A DNA stretch of 64,000 bases from Acarospora socialis. Lineage: Eukaryota; Ascomycota; Lecanoromycetes; Acarosporales; Acarosporaceae. Position 1 is the first letter of the stretch; each line of letters begins with the position of its first letter. Below are positions 9,581 through 20,520 of this stretch, piece by piece. Position numbers and translations under genes: made by a program. The notes below the pieces were generated by a model. The model was not told the DNA's origin, did not search any database, and was given only the letters and a program-made list of their open reading frames with translations. Where the stretch lies: positions 1,550,001 to 1,614,000 of the forward strand of contig JAMYGW020000002.1 of NCBI GenBank assembly GCA_025617375.2. Reading direction: 5' to 3'.

Positions 9581-12500
9581 CAGCTTGTACGTAGTCTGGT
9601 GGATATCAGCCATTTCAGAATGCAACATCGTCCGATCTGCTCCTTCTGATCGGCAATTCTCCTATGACAGCAGGGTGTCAATGCAGTCGACATTGTGACG
9701 CATCGGATCTTTTCTTGCTGCAGTCCAGTTCAACATGGCTGAGCAGTTGACACGTTGTTCGTGGCGATGTTGTTGGCATGTGGAATCGCTCGTTTCATGG
9801 CGAGATCAATCTGCGCCGCAACGGGCAGCGATCGCCGATAGCTAAGGACTATGTGTGCGTTCGGATGGAACTTCGCAGTTCCATAGCGGTGCATGCGCAA
9901 CACTGAACAGCAAAGTTGTAAAGTACCTAGGTTACAGTAGAGTAAGTGTAGGACGCTAGATACCTCGGACGACAAGGAGCAAGGTAGGTATGAAGAAATT
10001 CCCTATGAGAAAATGTTCCTGCTGATCGAGCGAGAAACGGATAAAAAGCATTCCCTCTTGCTTAAGCGACAAGCCCTGGGTGAGGATTAAGCCGCTTCAA
10101 TGAGATTCGGGCTCATGAGTCGTGGCATATCTGTGGAAGGATGATCGAGATCATCGAGTAGTCCGATAAATGCGCCATCCGTTTCACAACCCACACAGCT
10201 CGACCATCCGAGGTTTGAACACCACAAATCTGGAACAGCGGAAACGTGGGGCAGAGTTGAAGGTACGATCCCATCGGTACCATATCATGAGAAGATTTGC
10301 GGCAAGTTTCGCGGCGAGGCCGGTTGTCACACACATAGAGTACGAGTAAGAGTAGAGAGAACCTGAGGTAGGTAGGGTAGGTAAGGCAAGGTAAACTAGG
10401 CATGCACTCTTCGTAGCACGGTATACGTACGGAGTACCAACCGAGAACCCTACAACAGACATTCAGTATTCAGCCTAGAAGCATGAGCAGAGTAGGGACC
10501 TGATATGTAAGCACATACTACCTACCCACCAGATACAACTAGGTACACACTTCCAGGTGAGACGGGTAAGGCAATTGGGGTAAGGCAACCTCGAGGCAAG
10601 ACAAGTCACGTTCAATGACGTTGCAGCTGCAGGTACCACCACATGGCTTGGGTCTTATGTTCCGACCATGGCCGGTGGTAGCGACATTTCCATACAAATA
10701 CACACCTCATGTATCTCGCCAACCGTTATCGATCGATCCGTAGGTAGTGACTGGGCGCCAGATCTACAAGTCGCCCCCGACCATATCTTCACACCGCCGT
10801 TCGAGGGTATAGCATGATGCTGATGTGCATGTGACGTGGGTGACTGTGCTGTGGCTGTACTCGTTTACAACCACCAACTAGATGACGGACCTTGCCGCTC
10901 TGCAAGATGATCAGCAAGCCCCCGTATCTGCACGCGTTACGGATCAACAGGAGATTCTTCTCGTGGCAGCCGGGATCATGGTGACAGGCAAGACCGCTGT
11001 TCGTCCATTAGCAATATAAGGTATTGTGTATGCACTGTAGGGCAAGTGAACTATTTGTAATGTATGGACTAAGGTAAGGCAAGCATGTCTGGTATGAGAG
11101 ACGGTGCTTCCTTAAGCAGTGTCACTTGAGTCATCATTCCATTTTCCATCACAGTTCGATTGGACACACTTTGCGCCGTTTCCGATGAAGAATGTCCCAA
11201 TTGATTGGGCTGATATCGGTGATGAAAGGTGAACAGGATGAGTTGCGGCTACAGAGAAATTGAGAACGAATCCTACAGACATACCTACCTACCTCGTATC
11301 TGCTACCTGAGCCTCTCACTCGACCATCGCTTACTTAGACTTGTTTCTCTCGGTTCTCAACAAGCGCTCCAATCGCATCGAGGTGGTGGGGGAGGCTCTT
11401 AAGATCCCCTCGTGTACCACACTCCCCTATGAACAGAACATTAATGGTACCGCAGCAAATATGAGCCATTGTCAAGATCTCGTATAGGCTAAGTATTGAT
11501 ATTACTCGTACCTAAGGTAGTCAGCGCAGGATGGAGACACCTATGTTGTACAACCTTACCCCCAATACTGGAAACGATTCGATAAGGGCTTTGCTTGGGG
11601 TTCACCGCCTGAGCTACCCCTCCATTTCGCACGCTGTTGCTTCTGCATGTATGTACATTTTCGGGCACGCAGCCGTAAGTATCTACCTAGAGATACTAGG
11701 AAGACGCACCTAAGCTATGTGTATATCCCTATCCCTTACACTGGCTCGCTTCCTGAGACTTTCTTGAGCAATTGTGCAGGTCAAGGCAGGCTCAGTGATA
11801 CGTCCTTCAATCCCGGTCCACGTGGCTGTGACGATCACCGGTCCTGGCACCCTGCCATCCGTACTGGTATGATTCGAGAGCTATGTTTGAACCCTGACCA
11901 TGACCATGACCTCGGGAGGCGTAGCATGACCCCCTGCTGGATCTGCTGCGGCGTGGTGCTCGGTGCGTTTACGACTGCAGCTAGTGCATGGTGTGTGATG
12001 AGACATATCCTGTCCCACTGCTTCCTCCTCCAATTCCAACGCTTTGCGAAGGTCTAGATGCCCATCTCGCCTCGTGGGAAGACGAACGGCGAGGAGGGCC
12101 AATTGGCGCACGCCCGAACCACGACCCCCAAAACCAGGCCACCTTCAAAGAACCACACCCGCTCGGTGGTTCGGAGTTACTTCTTGGGTACTCTCGGAGA
12201 CTTACTTTTGGGCCAATGCCATGGTAAGCAGGCTATGAACCGGAAGCGCAGGAAGTAAGTCATGAGGGCTATTGCAGAAACCTGCAATGCCGACACGCTG
12301 CATCCTTGACGGTGTGTTGGAGGAAGGGTTGCGTGTGGTGGTGACCAGAACCAAGCCCACAGCGGATTCGTGCGCCATCCTCTCATGGGGCCTAACAAAA
12401 ATAACAGGGAACGGTTGAGTACAGAGTCTGTTATTGAGGAGAGAAAAGGCTAGAAGCTTTTAGGCAAGCACAATTAGCAAGGAACGAACGGACCGTCAGC

Positions 12501-14188
12501 CTGCTTCTCGACCGAGATCATAGTGGCTTTCTCAACTCGCGCCAAAACAGATCCCCTTGGTAGGTCGATCTCTTACGTGCGCTATAGACTCGAAAAGAAT
12601 GTACAGTAAAGGTACTTGAGACTGTACATTAAAGAGAAGCTTTGAGGAAGAACAGCTTAACTAGCAATAATACCGTCGTTACGGTCGTTACCTTATGATG
12701 TCTGTTGTTGTTCTTATTCTTGTTCTTGTTGACGGTTCAGCTTCGACCAATATGTTCTTGTGGTTCGTCTTCAGAGTTACTTTGGACTCCTGCACATTAT
12801 ATACCCTCGTCCTTGTGCGATTTCAGTCCCGACTCCTCGCGTACCGAGTCTCTTTTGGCAGTGGTCGCACCCGTTGCCATTGGTCTGTTCCCTGCTGTTA
12901 CCAAAATAAAAACCATATTGTAAATTTGTAACATTTAGGACGGCGGAGTAAAATTCAGCCCCCAAAGGTCAGGATTCGTCAGGGTGCTCGAGACGAGCTA
13001 AGAGGGACAAATCAACTGCTTTAGGTATCTAAGCTTAGGCCCGCATGGTAAGTCTTGTACTTTGCATGTCCAATCCGAGTACCTTTACACATAGCTTCAG
13101 AATTGATCTCATCTCGTCTCGTCTCATCTCATCTTTCGGCCTTTCCTGCACACTGGACAGAAGGGTGAGGTCAAAGTAGGAGTACGCATACTGAGTTCTT
13201 TACGGCACCTGCCGTCCTCAATTCACCGTACTCGTACCTTTGATCGCACATTTTTGATACGATTTCAAAGTAAAACGACCCAGCAAGCTGATCTGAATCC
13301 CCTACCTTAGAGCTTGACATGCATCAGGGGTTCCGTGCACGAACCAATGCCCGTTCGAGAATGATGCGGTACCTTAGGAGAATACTCGAGTCTCGTCGTG
13401 TTGGTGCTCTTCCATGAGATCACCCCCCCCTTCCTCGCACACCCCCTTCGCGGAATCCTCATCGCTACCTTACAATACTCGAGGGACTGACTCTGAGTAC
13501 CTTTTATTGCCACCTCCAAGGGGAAAAACGTTACAGTTTCCTTGAAGATGTTCTGTTTCGAGCGCATACTTTTCCCGGTTTGGCTGAGACGCACTTGGTC
13601 TGTGCCCGCCGGGGCTGCCTCGTTGCTCTAAACCAACGCAGCCCTTTTAAGTTGGATGTTATCCTCCGTTTGGTCATTATTCCAAGAAAGCGTTGCAGTA
13701 TGTCAGACTGAGAGCGGCGCCGTTATTTATCATTTTTATTATTATCATCCTACGTCAGCCTTCAATTTCAGGGTGCGGTTGCGCCAATATAGAAACCCCC
13801 CAATTCGCCCGCGGTTGATTAGTACGCATCTAACGCCTGCTCAAACATCCTCGATTTAGTCGCCTGTACTTTCGCTTCTTCCTGATGCTGCACTTCCTGT
13901 CGACCACTGCCTTATCATCTTCCAGCCGATCTTCGATCTCAACCGCCAGCAGCATCCCTCGCCCCGGGCCCCAAAGCGTCAGTCACGGTTCGTATAACCT
14001 TTGATGCATGCAGGTGCCACGTGTGTCTTCTAGGTACCGCAGGTGACCGCAAGGCGCCAGTCGCAGGCCCGCGCGAGATATACATGGCTGCACGGACGAC
14101 GCTGAAACTGGGAATCAGACAAGGAAGGCGGCCGACTTTGGCTGGCGTATCCTCATTCTACCCGCACGTGTCCGGCGCCCCGTTGAGC
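9581..14188. other. Long intergenic region rich in TACC/GGTA words, no gene supported
   Basis: About 4.6 kb without a recognisable gene. Dispersed TACCTACC/GGTAGGTA words cluster near 9925-9960, 10365-10400, 10518-10555, 11280-11300 and 11505-11520, and one TACGGAGTAC word sits at 10428-10437. A TCTCA/TCTCG microsatellite lies at about 13105-13135. Short open frames (for example 11647-12057, 11881-12111, 12058-12258) show no protein features. The right end should contain the promoter of the Zn2Cys6 gene. Confidence 0.5.
13105..13135. repeat. TCTCA/TCTCG microsatellite
   Basis: A pentanucleotide run of about six units (ATCTCATCTCGTCTCGTCTC and onwards) in intergenic DNA. Confidence 0.7.
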
Positions 14189-15652
14189 ATGCCATTCGAC
14201 CAGAAGACACCGTCCTCTCCGGTCCAAACTACCGAGGCGCTGCCCTCACCTCTTGGAGAGGAGCTCGACCGCTCCCACGGTGCGCCCGAGAAATCACCGC
14301 CGCTTCCTGGGGACGCCCACCGAAGACGACGGTCCACCAAAGGTACGATGCCGGCGATTATCAAGCGCTCCGCATCGACACCCAACGTGCGGGGTCTGGC
14401 GTCGACAGATACGGCGGCCACGTCACTCGCAGACAAGAGGCGCAACAAATTGGGATACCACCGAACTTCGGTCGCGTGTGGTGAGTTGCTCGTGTCGTCG
14501 TCGTTTGCACGGATGGTTGTCATGTCAATTTGATGAGACCGTGATTGAGGCTGACCGTAGAGCGTGCAGGGCATTGCCGAAGACGCAAGATACGGTGTTT
14601 GCTCGCCCTGGATGACATACACGGAAGATGCTCCAATTGCATCCGTCTGAAAAAGGAGTGTAACTTCTTTCCCGTGGACCAGCAGCCGCCTTCGTTGGAT
14701 CGAAGGCCTCGATCCGGATCGAAAAATGACGGACTATCGAATGAAGCTTCGACGTCTTCATCCTCGTCACCTGCGTTGGCCGGAGGGCATATGATCGAGC
14801 AGGTCGAGAACTTCAACCATTTCCGACCCCTAGCTGTAACCTCCGGCCCTGATTTTCCCTCTTCGGCGGATCCACTGAGCGCAAGCATGATTTCACCAAT
14901 GAGCCAAGGTACGTCTTTGTTTCTAATCCTTCTAACTCTTGCTGACTCAAACGCGTATAGGCCCAGGCCATCACCGAGGCTTTGACTTCGTACATTCCCC
15001 CGGCAGAGCATCCCGTTGGGATCACCATTCACATCCAGACCACTCTCAGGCACCGACCGGCTTCGGGCATGCAACTTCTGAACACTCACCATCCGCCTAC
15101 TGGCGATACACGGAATCACCGATGACGCCAGCCTTTGCGCATTTCCCAGCTCACCCGAATTCGATTGCGCACTATCCTCGAGATCATAGCGGTTCATTCT
15201 CAGTGGCAGAATCTCGGGAAGAACTAGCATGGTCACTTCCGGCAAGATCGGTGTCATTCGGGCAAATGGAGGATCTGCCGGTAAACTATCATAACCAGTA
15301 CCATCAGCCCTCCCAGCAAGATTTCAGGCGCCGGATCTCCTCAGATCTATATGCGCCACCTTCACTGGACACCAGCAACAACTCGTCGAGCGCTTCCATA
15401 TCTGAGCCGCACTCTGCTCCTGTCTCCACGTCCAGCGGAGGTCAACCGAGACTTCACTTCGGTTTTCCTCCTGCCTGGAGTGCTTTCGCTGGGCATCACA
15501 CTGGCAGCATGATCAGTAAAGGCCCGGAAGGCATTGCTGGATGGTACTCAGAACCGTCCCCTCTCGCAAAAGTTCAGGAGGAGGACGTAGGGTCCACTCT
15601 CAGTGGCAATCCTGCAGTCTATTACCCTAGTGCTGGCCACCACCCTGGATGA
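14189..15652 (+). CDS. Zn(II)2Cys6 transcription factor
   Basis: The model gives 440 aa from exons 14189-14480, 14570-14908 and 14961-15652. The fungal binuclear zinc cluster lies at about residues 97-130: VACGHCRRRKIRC, then GRCSNCIRLKKEC, with spacing C-x2-C-x6-C-x10-C-x2-C-x6-C. The first intron splits the cluster just after the first cysteine, and splicing restores CGHC exactly. A basic stretch KRRNKLGYHRTS precedes it. The C-terminal two thirds are Ser/Pro/His-rich with no middle homology domain visible, so it looks like a short C6 regulator rather than the long metabolic type. In-frame ATGs also occur at 14021 and 14084; I chose 14189 because the reading upstream is less protein-like, but the start is uncertain. 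The target genes are unknown. Confidence 0.8.
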
Positions 15653-18600
15653 CGACTCATCCTTTGTGTTTTGTTGATATTCATCTCGTACTGATTCAGA
15701 CGATGACTCGTCCACCTTCTTCTGAACGAAATTCTCCGTTATTGGACTACCTTGTATCTTCTCAGATTAAATTGGGGCGTATGCTGCAGGCCGCCGTCCG
15801 GGTCTAGATACGGCATTCAGCTGGGAGTTTGGCGCACAATAAAGAAGCAAATTCCTCATTCAGTATCTCCTTTGGTCTGCACATGAGAACGGGGTCAGAG
15901 TCTTCAGGATGCCTTCAAGTTGACACTTGGCATGGGAAGGTTTGACGTGCACAGCAGAGCAATCTCATTGTGCCGCGATTTCAAGTATCAGTCTGCAGTT
16001 CCGTTTGAGTCAACGGCGAGCGCTATACGGCACAAAGCTTAAGGGGTTGATCTATGTACAGTAGATAATGAGCGACATCCATATATGGGCGTGTACATTT
16101 TCATGATTTGTTCTTGCCATTCAATGGACACGGCCTTAGCATCTCCTCTGATTACTCGCGTCTATGCGGCGAGACCAGGGCAGCTGAAGTGCGACTCAAT
16201 GCATCTACTGCCGCGATGCGGTTGGGTGATAAGCAAGGGAAACTTGACAGCCATACAATACTTCCCATTGCCTTGAAGAGAAGCCTCTGAGCGTTTAGCG
16301 GCATTGCCAGGGCTTATTTGGATGTCGGTGTGGTGTCGGACGAAGACTTCGGACGGTACAACGATCACGAAATGAGCAGTGATTGAAAAATTGTTCTACG
16401 TCTAGCAGCATCGTTGACACAAATCGTACCAGCATTCTCCAGCAAAGCGATCGAGGGCAGTTATTTCTACAGGACGAACAGCATGTTCTCCATCAAGCCG
16501 GCAACCTCGTCCGTACGTAGTAACTGAGATGCCTTTGCGTACACTGCAATACACTTTGACTGAGGGCCCAAGTACAGGTGATGTTCTACAGATTGAGTCC
16601 GGACCATGATACCACGCATGTAACTAGCAGCATTCAGCACAGATTTAGGTGACATTTTGAAATCACGAGAGGACCGTTACACTGCTGTCACTATTCCAAC
16701 CGAACGCAAAAGAACTTTCTACAGCGCTCGTTGTCATGCAGACTGCCATGCCAAATTTTGGATAGGTTTCTCTACAAACGGAAAGATGGATGTGTTCATA
16801 GGTTATCGACCAACTTGCTGTGATGTCTACCGGTCAGTGAGCCTCATAGGTTAGGGCCAGCTAGAAATTAGTGCAGTCGATCGCTCAACACCGTGGCGCA
16901 GATGCAGATATACTAGGGTTTACTCCTCACAATTAGTATCCCTTTCTATATCAGAGTTCTCACTCGCCTTGACGTGGCCAGTCTATCCCGAACTTTGTAC
17001 ATCTTCATTGGTTTCCTACGATACTCTTCAGGGCTTGAGCCCCTCTCACGTTCATTTCACAGCACAGCATAGCTTCGGTCATAGAAGACATCGCCTAGGG
17101 CTGACTATTGGCTTCCTACCACAACTACCCGACCACCTGTCCATGTTACAGTATGCTTCTGGACAACATGCCGTTCTTGAACCTGAATAAGATACACATG
17201 TCCGCTGCCACCAAGTCTCAACGGGCACACCTGCCTGAACACTTGGTCATGACAGCGCCGACCCATGGCTGCACCAAATCGTCTACTTCTCTGCACTCGA
17301 CTCCAGTCTGCTCGGGCAGTACAGGTCTCAGACTCATGTTCAAGGAGTCCTCCTCTCGAGTTTGGTCAGTCACCTCACTCGCGCTGCATGGAAACAGTGT
17401 TATGATTCAAGAGCTAGTCACACGCAGGCTCGAAGAATGACTGGACCGAAATCGACCTGACCCGAAGTAGCACTCAGCCTCAGACATCATAAGCTTGCCC
17501 TACCTTACCTCCCTATCAAACAAGTACTGTCATAACGGCATATGCTACGCCAAGGCCCGGCTTACAACCGAAGGCGACGAAGTGACGGGCCAACTGCTTT
17601 CCAACACAAGGTAGACGCAAAGAGTCGGACCAAAAGTTGCCTGGGCCGAAATAGTCAGCCTGCAGGAAAAGATGATCAGAAAGAGCGAGCTGCAGGGTCA
17701 GTAACCGGGTGGTTTCTAGCGTGGAACGTCGGTGCCTGCCGCGTGGGGGCACGGTCCCCTTGCCAAGGTCAACGATCTGTCGCTAATCGCGTCTCTGGTG
17801 TTGGTCGACTGAATGCCCGCACCTAAGGTATGTGTAGTTGCGCCTCTACCATCCCAAGCTCACTTCTTCATGTTAAGGTAAATCACCTCAGGCCACAGTT
17901 GGATGCTGAGTTCAACGCTCTTGCCGCTTTGGGAGCTCGGTTGGATCTGGCGGCAAATTCCGCCAAAAATCTGTGGGGCAAATCTGTGGGTTTCTCGTGC
18001 ACACCATCATCAAACGCCTCCAAACGCCGCCGCGCTGACCTTGATTGGCCGAGAAGTTCGGACATCAAAGGAGCCGCGGCGGACGCCCTAAAAGGATATG
18101 GTGGCTTTCAAAGGCATGTAGGCATGTGATATTTGAGATGCATATGCGGCCGGGACGACATTGAATTCTAGATCCAAGTCCTTTTCCAGACAGAGGAACG
18201 TCTCGAAGCTATAGCGAGCAGCTCTAGACGCGCGTTTGGGAATGCTTTCGAGGTGAATCTGGCGTCTTGGCTTTGGACGCAACGCGTATTGTTCACAACA
18301 TTGGTGCATGGCCACGCTGCTGTCGGTCAATGAGCGACTTCAACAAGTTCACCCTCGCTACTCCTGCTTCGAGAGACCAGTTCGGCTCAACTTCTGATTG
18401 TCTCCAGTTAAAAAAGGGGGTAGGTGGCTATAGATGGTAACGAAGAATGCAGAATGCTCCGAGTTGACACCGGGGATTCATGATACTGGGGGAAGTTGCA
18501 GCGCCTTTGAACAGCGTTTTGTGGTGGACTTACTAACTGTCAGTAACTCTTTTCTCTTTGAACATCGGCCCGGTCCAGTTATCGGACCGTAATATGACCA

Positions 18601-20520
18601 TATCAGTCCTCTTTCGGGGCACCCTACTCGGCAGATGACAAGGGCGTTGTAAGGCAAGCCAGTCAATCTGGATGCCACAGCTCACATGCGAACAGCCCAC
18701 AGTCTTCACAGTATCAAAGCCGAACAAGCCTCGCCAATTCTTTCTCCGAACATGAGGAGAAACGTGCAGACCGAGAGTTTCCGGAGCAGAAACTGTGCTT
18801 CAATGGCGAGCCCTCCTTTCATCCTGATGGTTTCACAGGATCGTAACGAGCACATGCAGCCGCCTCATCCGAAGTAATAGGGTTTCAGGTTGGTATGCAG
18901 GCGTACCGGGACCGACTTGCGCCTTTGATCCATCTCGCATGCTTAGAGGCCGAGGTTCAACCGCGAGCCAATGCACGAGGCGCTGAGGCTCCACTTGTCA
19001 AAAACTCCTTGCTCGTCTTTTCCTCTCCGACTTCCGCTTGTCTCTGAAGCCTTTTTCCTGTAACTTATGGTGGGATAATATCATTTCGTTACCACAATGG
19101 CATAGTGTTGAATCGATCTGCGGCTAGCACGCTTCGACTCCCTTGGAAAGTAGTTATAAGCCACAACACACCACACTGTTTATGCATCAATTGTACTTGA
19201 GATTGCATCGCATCAATAATGGCTAAAATTCTCCTAATCACCTTTTTCCCGTGCTTACAGTCAGCTACTCTATGCCCGAGTACGAGTATTTCGTTCCTTG
19301 AGGGCGGACGGTTGGTGTTTCGGTCGGACCGTTTTTCACCAGGTAAACGTGTGCAAGTTTGGGCCAGAGGTAAACCCGGCACAGCTTACGAAGCCTTTCA
19401 TATAGTAAGCTAACCTCCATCTGGTAAGGTACAGCTTCCCTGCATACCTTACCTTAGGTACAAAGTACCTTAGGTAGGTACCTAATCTGACCGTCGAATG
19501 ACCTTACCTTAATCAACATCAGCGTCATTACATGTTCACATTAATATCCACCACAGCCAGCCTGTCTACTCGACGGCATCTTCAACTCTATGGAGTACAC
19601 AGGACCATTCTAAACACTTTCACTTCCCAGCATGATTATTATTGCGACACACTGCAATGCAATGGATTCTGTAAAGGGCCTTTTGTGCATATCCTCACTC
19701 TTTCTTTTCTGTTGCCGATTCCCACTCTTTGTCTCCAGACGCGATTTCCCCTTCTGTTCCCCCCACCCCAAGCGACCGGATGAACCCCCCACATTATTTA
19801 TGGGCCCCATGCCGCCAATCGCATCGGCGATGTCAAGGAAGTAGTAGGTGAACCAGTCGTGGTAGGTAGTGTACCTACTCAAGTAATTCTGTGGGTATTC
19901 CAAGGTCCCCTGTCTGGAGGACTCTACTCGTACCCACGGCATGGTAAGGACTCAAATTGGTTCGGGAACTTCAGTAAGGACTACAAGTGGCTGTGCGAGT
20001 AAATGTCAATCAGTCCCTCCACTCAGTCACTGGAGGTCTGACAGAGAGAGCCGGGGAGACAGGTTCAAGCCGGCACCCGATCACAAGGATCCATCCCCAC
20101 AACACCGCATAGGTGCTCGACCAGGACCTTTCCATTCTAGCATTCACCTTCTCAACTATAATGCACTGATTTTCTGGCTCACTTGAGAATCGCCTTCTAC
20201 CACAGACTTCGCTATGTGCACGACTCCCACATATCTATATATCCTGTAGAATTACGGAGTACTGGTACTGGTAGGGTCCTGCCGAACTAACACCTTACCG
20301 TATCTATCTGCATTCTCGGTACTCGACCTGGTCCCTGTCGAGTCTCGACTGCCCTTCCTCCCCACTCCCCGAACCCCCAATTACATTCTACAACACCCCC
20401 ATCTCGTCAGCACATATCCTACCTCCCCACAGACTGGGGAAGGGCGATCGGAATACAGCAAGGAAACGCACTTTCCACTGTGCGAGTCGATCGGTCCGCC
20501 CAGGTCTTCTCCTCGTTTTC
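15653..20520. other. 4.9-kb spacer upstream of areA, no gene supported
   Basis: Open frames up to 110 codons (17108-17440, 17542-17826, 17830-18129) have no recognisable features and no good splice partners. TACCTTAGGTACC-like words cluster at 19425-19510, and TACGGAGTAC lies at 20253-20262. Part of the right end is likely the promoter and long 5' leader of areA. A non-coding RNA or a fast-evolving small gene cannot be excluded. Confidence 0.45.

Noticed and set aside
20059-20075. Second B-box-like string GGTTCAAGCCG
   Set aside because: It lacks the final CC of the consensus and has no A box or acceptor stem at the right distance.
20232-20309. Four TATC (GATA) strings upstream of areA as possible autoregulatory sites
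   Set aside because: Only one (AGATAG on the minus strand at 20304-20309) fits the HGATAR consensus; this is no more than chance would give.
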